From assembly GCF_041270065.1 (NCBI RefSeq), contig NZ_CP065958.1, forward strand, positions 6,014,001-6,078,000: 64,000 nt of DNA, written 5' to 3'. The position numbers and the translations under genes were made by a program. This DNA is from Streptomyces fradiae. Lineage in GTDB: Bacteria; Actinomycetota; Actinomycetes; Streptomycetales; Streptomycetaceae. Below, piece by piece: positions 24,518-33,646 of the stretch. Under the pieces are notes generated by a model that ran no database searches, was not told the origin of the DNA, and saw only the letters and a program-made list of their open reading frames with translations. Within the stretch, counting starts at the first letter, position 1; every line of letters starts with the position of its first letter.

Positions 24518-26680
24518 ATGGACAACCTGGACCTCCGGACCGAAGCAGACACCGTCCTCGCGGAGCTCGTCGGCGATCCGTCGGGCTCGGCCAGACTGCG
24601 CGAGGACCAGTGGCAGGCGGTCGCCGCCCTCGTCGAGGACCGCCGGCGCGCGCTGGTCGTCCAGCGCACCGGCTGGGGCAAGTCCGCGGTCTACTTCGTG
24701 GCGACCGCGCTGCTCCGCCGCCGCGGCGCCGGACCCACCGTGATCGTCTCCCCGCTGCTCGCCCTGATGCGCAATCAGGTCGAGGCGGCGGAGCGGGCCG
24801 GTATCAGGGCACGCACCATCAACTCGGCCAACCCGGAGGAGTGGGACACCATCCACCAGGAGGTCGAGCGCGGCGAGACCGACGTCCTGCTCGTCAGCCC
24901 GGAGCGGCTCAACTCCGTCGACTTCCGTGAGCAGTTGCTGCCCAAGCTCGCCGCCACCACCGGCCTTCTCGTGGTCGACGAGGCGCACTGCATCTCCGAC
25001 TGGGGACACGACTTCCGGCCCGACTACCGGCGCCTGCGGGCGATGCTCACCGAACTCGCGCCCGGCGTGCCGGTCCTCGCGACCACGGCCACGGCCAACG
25101 CGCGGGTCACCGCCGACGTCGCCGAACAGCTCGGCACCGGCGCCGGCGAGGCCCTGGTGCTGCGCGGCACCCTGGAGCGGGAGAGCCTCCGCCTCGGCGT
25201 GGTCCGCCTCCCGGACGCCGCCCACCGGCTGGCCTGGCTGGCCGAACACCTCGACGAGCTCCCCGGCTCCGGGATCGTCTACGCGCTGACCGTGGCGGCC
25301 GCCGAGGAGGCCACCGCCTACCTCCGCCAGCGCGGCTTCGCGGTCGCCTCCTACACCGGCCGCACCGAGAACGCCGACCGGCTGCAGGCCGAGTCCGACC
25401 TCATCCAGAACAAGGTCAAGGCGCTCGTCGCCACCTCCGCCCTCGGCATGGGCTTCGACAAGCCCGACCTGGGCTTCGTGATCCACCTCGGCTCGCCGTC
25501 CTCGCCGATCGCCTACTACCAGCAGGTCGGCCGCGCCGGCCGCGGCGTCGACCACGCCGACGTGCTGCTCCTTCCCGGCAAGGAGGACGAGGCGATCTGG
25601 CGCTACTTCGCCGACACCGCCTTCCCGCCCGAGGCCCAGGTCCGCCAGACCCTCGCCGCGCTCGACGGGGCCGGCGGCCGGCCGCTGTCCGTGCCCGCCC
25701 TCGAAGCCGCCGTCGACCTGCGCCGCAGTCGCCTGGAGACCATGCTGAAGGTCCTCGACGTGGACGGCGCCGTCAAGCGGGTCAAGGGCGGCTGGATCGC
25801 CACCGGCGCCCCCTGGACGTACGACGCGGAGCGCTACGCCTGGGTCGCCCGGCAGCGCGCCGCCGAACAGCAGGCCATGCGCGACTACGTGGGCACCAAC
25901 GCCTGCCGCATGGAGTTCCTGCGCCGCCAGCTCGACGACGAGGGCGCCGTGCCGTGCGGCCGCTGCGACAACTGCGCCGGCCCCTGGGCCGATTCCGCCG
26001 TCTCCACCGAGACCCTGACCGCCGCCGAGAAGGAACTCGACCGCCCCGGCGTGGAGATCGAACCCCGCCGCATGTGGCCCACCGGCATGCCCGCCCTCGG
26101 CGTCGACCTCAAGGGCCGCATCCCGGCCGGCGAACAGTGCGCCCCCGGCCGCGCCCTCGGCCGCCTCTCCGACATCGGCTGGGGCAACCGGCTGCGCCCG
26201 CTGCTCGCCGAGCGCACCCCGGACCTCCCCGTCCCCGACGACGTGCTGCGGGCCGCCGTCGCCGTCCTCGCCGACTGGGCCCGCTCGCCCGCCGGTTGGG
26301 CCTCCGGCGCCCCGGACGCCCCCGAGCGCCCCGTGGGCGTCGTGGCCCTGCCCTCGCTGACCCGGCCGCAGCTGGTCGGCTCGCTGGCCCGGGGCATCGC
26401 CACCGTCGGCCGGCTGCCCTTCCTCGGGACCCTCACGTACGTCACGGAGGACGGCGCCCACGCGGCCCGCCGCAGCAACTCCGCCCAGCGCCTGAGGGCC
26501 CTGTCCGGCGCCCTCGCCGTGCCCGAGGAGCTGACCGCCGCCCTGCGCGAGACCCCCGGCCCGGTCCTCCTCGTGGACGACTCCACCGACTCCGGCTGGA
26601 CCCTCGCCGTCGCCGCCCGCCTGCTCCGCCGCTCCGGCAGCGGACCCGTGCTGCCCCTGGTGCTGGCCGCGGCGGGCTGA
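24518..26680 (+). CDS. RecQ-family DNA helicase with C-terminal phosphoribosyltransferase-like domain
   Basis: The protein has 720 residues; the ATG at 24518 is preferred (GGGGGG just before it). The helicase core has LREDQWQAVAALVEDRRRALVV, Walker A QRTGWGKS (residues 49-56), VVDEAHCISDWGHDFRPDY and the motif VI stretch QQVGRAGRG. A zinc-binding group follows (ACRMEFLRRQ and VPCGRCDNCAGPW). The last 180 residues are not HRDC. They hold GRLSDIGWGNRLRPLL and end with LLVDDSTDSGWTLAVAA, which is the PRPP-binding motif of type I phosphoribosyltransferases. RecQ helicases unwind 3' to 5' in repair; the tail suggests control by, or chemistry on, a nucleotide. Confidence 0.88.
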   Translation: MDNLDLRTEADTVLAELVGDPSGSARLREDQWQAVAALVEDRRRALVVQRTGWGKSAVYFVATALLRRRGAGPTVIVSPLLALMRNQVEAAERAGIRARTINSANPEEWDTIHQEVERGETDVLLVSPERLNSVDFREQLLPKLAATTGLLVVDEAHCISDWGHDFRPDYRRLRAMLTELAPGVPVLATTATANARVTADVAEQLGTGAGEALVLRGTLERESLRLGVVRLPDAAHRLAWLAEHLDELPGSGIVYALTVAAAEEATAYLRQRGFAVASYTGRTENADRLQAESDLIQNKVKALVATSALGMGFDKPDLGFVIHLGSPSSPIAYYQQVGRAGRGVDHADVLLLPGKEDEAIWRYFADTAFPPEAQVRQTLAALDGAGGRPLSVPALEAAVDLRRSRLETMLKVLDVDGAVKRVKGGWIATGAPWTYDAERYAWVARQRAAEQQAMRDYVGTNACRMEFLRRQLDDEGAVPCGRCDNCAGPWADSAVSTETLTAAEKELDRPGVEIEPRRMWPTGMPALGVDLKGRIPAGEQCAPGRALGRLSDIGWGNRLRPLLAERTPDLPVPDDVLRAAVAVLADWARSPAGWASGAPDAPERPVGVVALPSLTRPQLVGSLARGIATVGRLPFLGTLTYVTEDGAHAARRSNSAQRLRALSGALAVPEELTAALRETPGPVLLVDDSTDSGWTLAVAARLLRRSGSGPVLPLVLAAAG

Positions 26681-26729
26681 CCTCTCATCGAAGCGCATCC
26701 GGCCGCCCGGCGCGACCACCCCGCCGACC

Positions 26730-26775
26730 CCTGTGGAAAACCTCCCGAAAGCCCCAACCGGGAGTTATCCACAGG
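26730..26775. promoter_or_regulatory. Inverted repeat carrying two DnaA-box-like sites
   Basis: Arms CCTGTGGAAAACCTCCCG and CGGGAGTTATCCACAGG face each other across 11 bases, with one base bulged. The right arm contains a perfect E. coli-type DnaA box, TTATCCACA (26765-26773). The left arm contains TTTTCCACA on the other strand (26732-26740). It lies between the RecQ-like gene and the DUF4192 gene and could be a DnaA target or simply a terminator. Confidence 0.5.
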
Positions 26776-26813
26776 GGTTTCGCGATCGGGGAAATCACGG
26801 GACCGTCGTGACC

Positions 26814-28271
26814 ATGAACACGAACCGCCACGGATCCCACGAATCCCGCGACCCCCACAACTCCCACGACCCCCACGGGTCCTCCGCACCCCAGCAGATC
26901 ACCCTCCGCGGCCCCGCCGAGCTCGCCGACGCACTGCCCTTCATGCTCGGCTTCCACCCCAGCGACTCCGTCGTCCTCGTCGCACTCCACGGCGAGCGCG
27001 GCCGCTTCGGCGGCCGGGTCAGGGTCGGCATCCCGGGCTCGCCGCGCGAATGGCCCGCCACCGCCGAGTACTTGGCCGCATGCCTCGTCGAGGGCGCCGG
27101 CCGGCGCGGCGGCGACCGGCCCGACGCCATCGTCGTCTTCCTCTGCCAGGAACCCCGCCCGGGCGAGACCGCACAGCGCGTCATGGAACGACTGCGCCCC
27201 TTCGCCCAGCGCCTCCGCACCGCCTGCGGCGCGCTCGACATCCCCGTCCCCGAAGCCCTCTGCATCTCCGACGGCCTCTACTTCTCCTACTGCTGCCCCG
27301 ACGCCCGCTGCTGCCCGCCCGACGGCACGCCCCTCGCCCTCTCCGGCACCTCCGTGATGGCCGCCTCCGCCGCCTACGCGGGCATCCAGGTCCGCGGCAC
27401 CCTCAAGGACATGGAGGCCCGGCTGAAGCCCCGCACCGAGGACGACGCGGCGCAGCGCGCCGCGCTCAACGAGGCGGCGACCGTCATCGTGCCCAGGATC
27501 CTCGACACCCCCGCCAGCGGCCTCGGCCGCCGCGAGACCCGCGAGACCACCCTCGGCCTCGCCCGGCGCCTGCTCACACGGTTCGCCGCCGCACCCGGCG
27601 GCCCGGCACCCCGGCCCCACGCCGGCGGCACCGCCCTGCCGCCCGCGCTCAAGGCGTCCCTGACCGGCCCGGCGACAGGCGACGAACGCGACGACGCGCT
27701 GCTCTCGCCCGACGAGGCCGCCACCCTCATCCTCGGCCTGCAGGACCGCGACACCCGCGACCAGGCCGCCGAGTGGATGGAGGGCCCGGAAGCCGCACCC
27801 GCCCTCCGGCTCTGGCGGGCGGTGTCCCGGCGGTGCGTCCCGCCCTATCAGGAGTACGCGGCGGCCCCGCTGACCCTGGCCGGCTGGGTCGCCTGGTCCA
27901 CCGGCGACGAGCCCTCCGCCCGGGTCGCCCTCGGACTCGCCCTGGAGGCCGACCCCGAGTACCTCTTCGCCCGGCTCCTTCACCAGGCGTGCAACGAGGG
28001 CCTTGACCCGGAGGCCCTGCGCGCCTGCCTGCGCCAGGAACGGGACACCCGGCTCGCCGCCGAGGCGCCCGGCGCCCCCGCTCCGGCCGAGGCCGCCCCG
28101 ACGGAGGTCCGCACCCGGCAGCGGGCCCGGCAGACGGCCCGCCGCGCCGCACGGCAGGCCGGGCTGCGCACCACCCAGGCCGCCCGGCGCCGCCGGGCCG
28201 AACCCCGGCCGCCCCGGCGGCCCGTGGTGCGGCGCACCCGCCGGACCGGCCGGGCGAGGAGCGGGGCATGA
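26814..28271 (+). CDS. DUF4192 domain protein
   Basis: The protein has 485 residues from ATG 26814 (a GTG two codons earlier is possible). The pattern ITLRGPAELADALPFMLGF, then HPSDSVVLVALHG, is the signature opening of DUF4192, an actinobacterial family of unknown role. A cysteine-rich segment follows (FSYCCPDARCCPPDGTPL) that could bind zinc. The C-terminal 75 residues are very Arg-rich (RQRARQTARRAARQAGLR) and could contact nucleic acid or acidic surfaces. The N-terminus has a His/Asp/Ser repeat (HDPHGSS-like). The neighbouring RecQ-like gene hints at a DNA-linked role, but this is only context. Confidence 0.85.
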   Translation: MNTNRHGSHESRDPHNSHDPHGSSAPQQITLRGPAELADALPFMLGFHPSDSVVLVALHGERGRFGGRVRVGIPGSPREWPATAEYLAACLVEGAGRRGGDRPDAIVVFLCQEPRPGETAQRVMERLRPFAQRLRTACGALDIPVPEALCISDGLYFSYCCPDARCCPPDGTPLALSGTSVMAASAAYAGIQVRGTLKDMEARLKPRTEDDAAQRAALNEAATVIVPRILDTPASGLGRRETRETTLGLARRLLTRFAAAPGGPAPRPHAGGTALPPALKASLTGPATGDERDDALLSPDEAATLILGLQDRDTRDQAAEWMEGPEAAPALRLWRAVSRRCVPPYQEYAAAPLTLAGWVAWSTGDEPSARVALGLALEADPEYLFARLLHQACNEGLDPEALRACLRQERDTRLAAEAPGAPAPAEAAPTEVRTRQRARQTARRAARQAGLRTTQAARRRRAEPRPPRRPVVRRTRRTGRARSGA

Positions 28272-28449
28272 CGGCCGTGACCCGCCGACCCGCGGCGGCG
28301 TTCACCTCTGTGGCGGTCGCGCAGGAGCGGAACCGCCGTTCCACGGCCGGACGAGCGGACCGCCGGGACCGCCCGCGCGGACCGGGCCACGGCCCCGCCC
28401 GGGCCCGGCCGCACCGCCCGGACCCCACAGAGAGCGCCGCAGACCCGTC

Positions 28450-30462
28450 ATGGCCCCCAGCCCCGCCCAGGCCCCCGGACCCGCCGCCGGACATCCGCCC
28501 CACCCCGGCGAACCGCAGGCCGTGCACGACACCCTCGTCGGCGTCGCCCTGCCCGCCCTCGCCATCAGCGCCCGGCACGGCCAACTCACCGGCACCGGCC
28601 TCGAAGGCGTCTTCCAGGACGGCCGCCGGCTCCTCGCCCGCTCCGTCCTGCGCGTCGCCGGCCGCGCACCCGTCCCGCTCCGCGGCCGCGCGGACGGCGC
28701 CGAACGCGCCGAGTTCCTCGGCGTCCTGCGCGCACCCGGCGACCTCGGCCCCGACCCCGGACTCCTCGTCGAGCGCACCCGCGACGCCGACGGCACCGAA
28801 CGCATCACCCTGCGCAGCTCCGCGCCCCGGCCGGCGCGGATCCCGGTGGAGCTCGCTCTGGGCACGGATCTCGCGGACCTGGGCTCGGTGGCGGCCGGCC
28901 GGCCCGGCCCCGAGCTCACCGCGAGCGTCCACGGCACCGGCCTCCGCTGGACCGCCCCCGACGGCACCGCCGTCAGCGTCCTCGCCGACCCCGCGCCCAG
29001 CGCCGCCCTCGGCGCGGCCGGACTCCTCCGCTGGGACGCCGAACCCGCCGCCGGCGCCCCCTTCGTCCTCACCCTCCGGGTCCGCTGCGAACGCGCCGGC
29101 CGGACCCGGGCGCCCGGCGCGGGCAGGCCCGGCGGACACGTCCTCGCCGACGCCGTCGCCGAAGGCGACGACCCCCGCCTCGGACCCCTGCTGCGGGCCT
29201 GCGTCGCCGATCTGCGCGCACTCCTCCAGCGCGACCCCGCGCACCCGGCCGACGTGCACCTCGCCGCCGGCGTCCCCTGGCGCCTGGGGCCCGTCACCGC
29301 CGAGGCCCTGTGGGCCGCCCGGATGGCCCTCCCGCTCGGCACCCGGCTCGCCGCCACCACCCTGCGCGCCCTCGCCCGCACCCAACTGCCCGGCCTGGGA
29401 CCCGAGTCCGGGCGCATCCCCGGACCGCTCAGGGACGCGGGCCCGCTCCTCCCGCCCCGCTGCACCGGCGTCGAGGCCACCCTCGCCTTCCCCGCCGTGC
29501 TCGCCGAGGCCCGCCGCTGGGGCCTGCCCGAGCAGGACCTCGCGGAACTGCTGCCCGCCGCCGAGCGCTGCCTCGACTGGCTGCGCGGCGCCTTCGACGA
29601 CCACGGGTTCGTGCCGGACCCGTGGCCCGCCGGACCCGCGCGGGCCGAGACCCAGGCCCACGCGCACCGCGCGGCCGTGCTCGGCGCCGACCTCCTCGAC
29701 TCCTGCGGTCGGCCCGGCGGGGACGCCTGGCGGGAACGGGCCCGGGCGCTGCGCGAGCGGTTCCGCGACCGGTTCTGGCTGGACGACCCGGCCGGCGGGC
29801 GTCCGCTGCTCGCCCGGCTCCCCGACGGACGCCCGCTGCCCCACCTGGGCGGCTGGGCGGCACACCTCCTCGACACCGGCCTCACCGCCGCCGGACGGCA
29901 GGCGCCCGGGCTGCTCGACAAGGCGCAGACCGAGCGCCTGGCCCGGCTGCTCGTCGCCCCGGCGCTCGACTCCGGCTGGGGGCTGCGGGGCCTCGGCGAG
30001 AAGGAGCCCGGGTACAACCCGTTCGGGCACCGCTCGGGCGCGGTGCGGGTACACGAGACGGCGGTCGCCGTCGCGGGGCTCGCCGCCGCCGGGCACGAGC
30101 GCGAGGCCGCCGCGCTGCTGCGCGGCGTGCTGGACGCCGCGGAGGCCTTCGACCTGCGGCTCCCGGAGATGTACGCGGGGGAGCGGCGCACCCCCGGCGC
30201 CCCGCCGGTACCGCACCCGGCCGCCTGCCGGCCCGCCGCCGTCGCCGCCGCCTCCGGCGTCCACCTCCTGACCGCCGCCCTGGGCATCCGCCCCGACGCC
30301 CCGGGCCGCACGGTCACCCTCCACCCCCTGCGCTCCGCCCCCCTCGGCGAACTCCGCCTCTCCGCCCTCACCCTCGCCGGCGCCCCCTTCGCCGCCCGCG
30401 TCGGCCGCCTGGGCCTGGGCATGGTGGAGGAGGCGGCGCCGGGTCTGCAGCTGGGTGTGTGA
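28450..30462 (+). CDS. Glycogen-debranching-like glycosidase
   Basis: The protein has 670 residues from ATG 28450. Residues about 20-215 match the glycogen-debranching N-terminal domain (a beta-sandwich; GTGLEGVFQDGRRLLARSVLRVAG is a good landmark, broken at GRRLL). The rest is an all-helical six-hairpin barrel with Trp- and Asp-rich repeats (RFWLDDPAGGRPLLARLPDG and SGWGLRGLGEKEPGYNP). The closing PHPAACRPAAVAAASGVHLL part is typical of amylo-alpha-1,6-glucosidase C-domains. It probably acts on alpha-glucans. No other glycogen gene is adjacent, and the exact bond cut is unknown. The upstream DUF4192 gene ends 178 bases earlier. Confidence 0.8.
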   Translation: MAPSPAQAPGPAAGHPPHPGEPQAVHDTLVGVALPALAISARHGQLTGTGLEGVFQDGRRLLARSVLRVAGRAPVPLRGRADGAERAEFLGVLRAPGDLGPDPGLLVERTRDADGTERITLRSSAPRPARIPVELALGTDLADLGSVAAGRPGPELTASVHGTGLRWTAPDGTAVSVLADPAPSAALGAAGLLRWDAEPAAGAPFVLTLRVRCERAGRTRAPGAGRPGGHVLADAVAEGDDPRLGPLLRACVADLRALLQRDPAHPADVHLAAGVPWRLGPVTAEALWAARMALPLGTRLAATTLRALARTQLPGLGPESGRIPGPLRDAGPLLPPRCTGVEATLAFPAVLAEARRWGLPEQDLAELLPAAERCLDWLRGAFDDHGFVPDPWPAGPARAETQAHAHRAAVLGADLLDSCGRPGGDAWRERARALRERFRDRFWLDDPAGGRPLLARLPDGRPLPHLGGWAAHLLDTGLTAAGRQAPGLLDKAQTERLARLLVAPALDSGWGLRGLGEKEPGYNPFGHRSGAVRVHETAVAVAGLAAAGHEREAAALLRGVLDAAEAFDLRLPEMYAGERRTPGAPPVPHPAACRPAAVAAASGVHLLTAALGIRPDAPGRTVTLHPLRSAPLGELRLSALTLAGAPFAARVGRLGLGMVEEAAPGLQLGV

Positions 30463-30896
30463 GAGGACGGGCCTCGAAGCGGGTGTACCGCCAGACCGGT
30501 CCCGGTCCTGTCGCGCACAAGGACTGGGCCTGCCAGTAGTCGTTGGGAGACACCGAGCCTCTCGTGCCCCGGGCGGAGGGCGTGTTGTTCCGACCGGCCG
30601 TCGTGGGATGCCCGGATCTGCGGGTCTGGGCCGGCTGCCGATGCGCTGTGCGGCTTCCTGCGGGAGATCGGGCGGCGCTTGGGCACGGGTCCGGGCTGAT
30701 GGACCCGGAAGGCGCCCACGGCCATCCCGTCCTCGGCTTCGATGTCGAGGCTGATCGAGCCGTGCTCCCCATGGAGCGGTGGGAGGGGCAGCATGCCCCG
30801 GATCGTGAAGCGGGGGAGGGGAGGGGGGAAGCCCCCCCGGGGAAGAAGTGGGGGCGGATCCTTCCGGCGGGCGTGTTTATCGTCAGGGAGACGACT
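30463..30896. other. Intergenic region without a recognisable gene
   Basis: These 434 bases hold no frame with a start signal and convincing coding bias. Short minus-strand stretches (for example one reading HGSISLDIEAEDGMAVGAF) look somewhat protein-like and may be remains of a decayed gene. A G-rich purine run at about 30810-30845 can form a GGGGGAAGCCCCC-type hairpin. Confidence 0.5.
30880..30894. promoter_or_regulatory. Inverted repeat over the ribosome site of the Nudix regulator gene
   Basis: TCGTC-AGGGA-GACGA is a perfect inverted repeat that contains the ribosome-binding AGGGA. An overlapping longer match, ATCGTC with GACTAT, resembles known NrtR half-sites (ATAGTC type). Autoregulation is possible. 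Confidence 0.4.
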
Positions 30897-31676
30897 ATGA
30901 TCGCGGGCATGTCTCCCTACGACCCGTCGGCCTTTCCGCCCTTCGCTGTCACCGTCGATCTGGTCGTCCTCACCGTGCGGCGCCATGCGCTGTGCGCGCT
31001 GATCGTGAGACGGGGGGAGGCGCCGTTCCAGGGGCGCTGGGCGCTGCCCGGCGGGTTCGTGCGGGACGACGAGGATCTGGACTCCGCCGCCGCGCGTGAG
31101 CTGGTGGAGGAGACGGGGCTCTGCGTGCACGACCCGGGGGACCCGGAGCCGGTGCCGGGGCACGGGGCGCACCTGGAGCAGTTGGCGACGTACGGGGCGC
31201 CGGACCGGGATCCGCGGATGCGGGTGGTGAGCGTGGCCCATCTCGCGCTCGCCCCGGACCTGCCGGCGCCGCGGGCCGGCGGGGACGCGCACAGCGCGCG
31301 CTGGGCGCCGGTGGAGGAGCTGCTCGGGGAGGACGGGACGGCGGAGCGGGAGGGCGAGCCGGTGCCGCTGGCGTTCGATCACGCGCGGATCCTGGCCGAC
31401 GGGGTGGAGCGGGCCCGTTCGAAGATCGAGTACTCGTCGCTCGCGACGGCCTTCTGCCCGCCCGAGTTCACGGTCGGTGAGCTGCGCCGGGTGTACGAGG
31501 CGGTCTGGGGTGTGGCCCTGGACCCGCGCAACTTCCATCGCAAGGTGACCGGCACGCCCGGCTTCCTCGTGCCGGCCGGCGGGACCACGACCCGTCAGGG
31601 CGGGCGCCCCGCCCAGCTGTTCCGTGCTGGTGGGGCGACACTGCTGAACCCGCCGATGCTCCGCCCGGAGGTCTGA
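30897..31676 (+). CDS. Nudix-domain transcriptional regulator, NrtR-like
   Basis: The protein has 259 residues from ATG 30897 (GGGAG 7 bases before). The N-terminal Nudix domain reads AVTVDLVVLTVRRHALCALI, then GRWALPGGFVRDDEDLDSAAARELVEETGL, a complete Nudix box of the GX5EX7REUXEEXGU type. A C-terminal winged helix follows (PPEFTVGELRRVYEAVWG and DPRNFHRKVTG). This order defines the NrtR/ADP-ribose-responsive regulators, which often control NAD salvage genes. No NAD gene is adjacent, so the targets are elsewhere or it acts on itself. Confidence 0.88.
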   Translation: MIAGMSPYDPSAFPPFAVTVDLVVLTVRRHALCALIVRRGEAPFQGRWALPGGFVRDDEDLDSAAARELVEETGLCVHDPGDPEPVPGHGAHLEQLATYGAPDRDPRMRVVSVAHLALAPDLPAPRAGGDAHSARWAPVEELLGEDGTAEREGEPVPLAFDHARILADGVERARSKIEYSSLATAFCPPEFTVGELRRVYEAVWGVALDPRNFHRKVTGTPGFLVPAGGTTTRQGGRPAQLFRAGGATLLNPPMLRPEV

Positions 31677-31796
31677 CGGGCGGTCGCGGGGCCGCCCCGA
31701 GGCGCCAACCCTGCGCCAAAAGTCCGAAATATGGCGTTATCTTGCTGGGATAGCCGCCCTGCCGCGGAGCGGTCTCACCTACCCGCGAGAGAAGCG

Positions 31797-33578
31797 ATGC
31801 TCCAGGCCATCGGACTCACCAGCACCCCCCGCCCGGGCCGCCCGGCCGTCGTGGACGACCTCACCTTCGAGGCCCGGCCGGGCACCGTCACCGCCCTGCT
31901 CGGACCGGCCGGCGCGGGCAAGACCACGGCCCTGCGCCTCATGCTCCAGCTCGAACCGGGCCGTGGCGTCACCTACTTCCGGGGCCGCCCGCTGCACCGC
32001 GTCGCCCACCCCGCCCGCGAGGTCGGAGTCCTGCTCGGCGACGTGCCCGGCCATCCCTCCCGCACCCTGCGCAGTCAGCTGCGCATGCTGTGCGCCGCCG
32101 CCGGGGTGCCCGGTTCGCGCGCGGAGGACATGCTCGGGGCCGTCGGCCTCACCGGCCTGCACGACCAGCGCGTCGGCACCCTCTCGCTCGGCATGGACCG
32201 CCGACTGGGCCTGGCCTCCGCCCTGTTGGGCGACCCGCACACCCTGCTCCTCGACGAGCCCGCCGCCGGACTCTCCGTACGGGAGAGCGCCTGGCTGTAC
32301 GAACTCCTGCGCGCCCACGCCGACGAGGGCGGCACCGTGCTCTACACCACGGCCGACCCCAAGGACGCGGCCCGCAACGCCGACCGGGTCGTCACCCTCG
32401 ACGGCGGGCGGCTCGCCGCCGACCAGGACGCCGCCGAGTTCGCCCGCACCCGCCTGCGCCCCCGGGTCGCCGTGCGCACCCCGCACGCCGCGCGGCTCGC
32501 CGCCCTCCTCACCCAGGAGTCGCGGTCCGCCCGGCGGCCGGTGGAGGTGGTGACCGAGGGCGGCAACCGGCTCTCCGTCTACGGCAGCGACTGCGCGACC
32601 GTCGGCGAGAGCGCCTTCCGCAACGGCGTCCTGCTCCACCGGCTCGCCGACGAGACCGGCGACACCCGAGAGACCCGCACCGCCCCTCACCCCCCGCACC
32701 CCCCGGAGCCCGCCGCGGCCGCGCCGGCGGAGCCCGTACCCGGGGAGCCCGCACCTACCGGCACCGAGCCCGCGCCCCGCGCGTACCGCAAACATCGCGC
32801 GCCCCATCGCTCCCCCCTGCGCCCCCTGCGCTACGAGATCCGCCGGCTGCTCGGCGTGCCCTCGACGCCGCTCGTCGCGGCCGGTGTTCTGCTGGTGTCC
32901 GTCACCCTCGCCGTACTGCTCGCGCGCAGTGGGCGCACGCCGCTGCCCGCCGTTCTGGCGGGCTGGCCGGGGATCTCGCCGCTGCCGCCCGCCGCGCTGG
33001 GGGCCGGGCTGCTCGGTGCCTTCTCCTTCGGCGAGGAGTACCGCTATCCGGCGCTCACCACCGGGCGCGGCGCGGTGCCGCGCCGGCTCGGGCTGCTGCT
33101 CGCCAAGCTGGCGGTCGCGGCGGGCGTCGGGGCGGTCCTCGCGGTGCTGGCCGTCGTGGCCGATCTGGAGGCCGTGCGGTTCGTCTACGGCGGTGAGTTG
33201 ATCCCCGTACCGCACAACTGGCCCACCCTGTGTGCGAATTGGTTCGGCCTGGTGATCGGCTGTGCCTGGGCCGGGCTGCTCGGCGCCGGGGTGTTCCGGG
33301 CCGCGGCCGCCGGTGTGGCGGCGGTGCTCGCCGTGCCCGTGGTCTTCGCGCCGCCGCTGCAGCGGATGCTCGCGGGCGCGCCCCGCCGCTCGGTCGCCGG
33401 ACTCCCGGCCCGGATCCGCGAGTTCGCCAGCGTGGAGTGGTCCTCGGCCGCCGACCGCTGGGTGATGGGGGCGCTGCGGGTGGTCGGGCAGCCCGTCGGG
33501 GTGGCTCTCACCCTGACGTTGACGGTCCTGCTGTGCGCCTATGTGCTCACGGGCCGTCACGGCAGGGCGCGTTGGTGA
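31797..33578 (+). CDS. ABC transporter, ATPase fused to membrane domain
   Basis: The protein has 593 residues from ATG 31797. Residues 1-230 form the ATPase: Walker A LLGPAGAGKTT, a weak signature LSLGMDRRLGLASALLG, Walker B TLLLDEPAAGL. A Pro-rich linker at about 300-345 follows. The C-terminal part has about six membrane segments (first AAGVLLVSVTLAVLLAR). The half-transporter fused in this order is common in Streptomyces drug or lipid exporters of the ABC-2 type. It lies just upstream of whiH, an arrangement I recall as conserved; no substrate can be assigned. Confidence 0.82.
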   Translation: MLQAIGLTSTPRPGRPAVVDDLTFEARPGTVTALLGPAGAGKTTALRLMLQLEPGRGVTYFRGRPLHRVAHPAREVGVLLGDVPGHPSRTLRSQLRMLCAAAGVPGSRAEDMLGAVGLTGLHDQRVGTLSLGMDRRLGLASALLGDPHTLLLDEPAAGLSVRESAWLYELLRAHADEGGTVLYTTADPKDAARNADRVVTLDGGRLAADQDAAEFARTRLRPRVAVRTPHAARLAALLTQESRSARRPVEVVTEGGNRLSVYGSDCATVGESAFRNGVLLHRLADETGDTRETRTAPHPPHPPEPAAAAPAEPVPGEPAPTGTEPAPRAYRKHRAPHRSPLRPLRYEIRRLLGVPSTPLVAAGVLLVSVTLAVLLARSGRTPLPAVLAGWPGISPLPPAALGAGLLGAFSFGEEYRYPALTTGRGAVPRRLGLLLAKLAVAAGVGAVLAVLAVVADLEAVRFVYGGELIPVPHNWPTLCANWFGLVIGCAWAGLLGAGVFRAAAAGVAAVLAVPVVFAPPLQRMLAGAPRRSVAGLPARIREFASVEWSSAADRWVMGALRVVGQPVGVALTLTLTVLLCAYVLTGRHGRARW

Positions 33579-33637
33579 TCACAATCGGACTGAAAGCTTC
33601 CGTTTCATCGGCAACTCCCTTGGAAATTGCCCGTAAT

Positions 33638-33646
33638 GTCCGATAA
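33638..33646 (+). promoter_or_regulatory. Candidate sigma-WhiG promoter of whiH (-10)
   Basis: GTCCGATAA is close to the WhiG/FliA -10 GCCGATAA. The expected TAAA at 15 bases upstream is replaced by TTGG, so the -35 is poor. whiH is known to depend on sigma-WhiG in S. coelicolor, which supports the call. It lies 92 bases before the start codon. Confidence 0.5.

Noticed and set aside
30368..30910. Minus-strand 180-residue frame in the spacer before the NrtR-like gene
   Set aside because: It has no start signal, overlaps the end of the debranching-like gene and ends in low-complexity Pro/Arg. At most it is a remnant.
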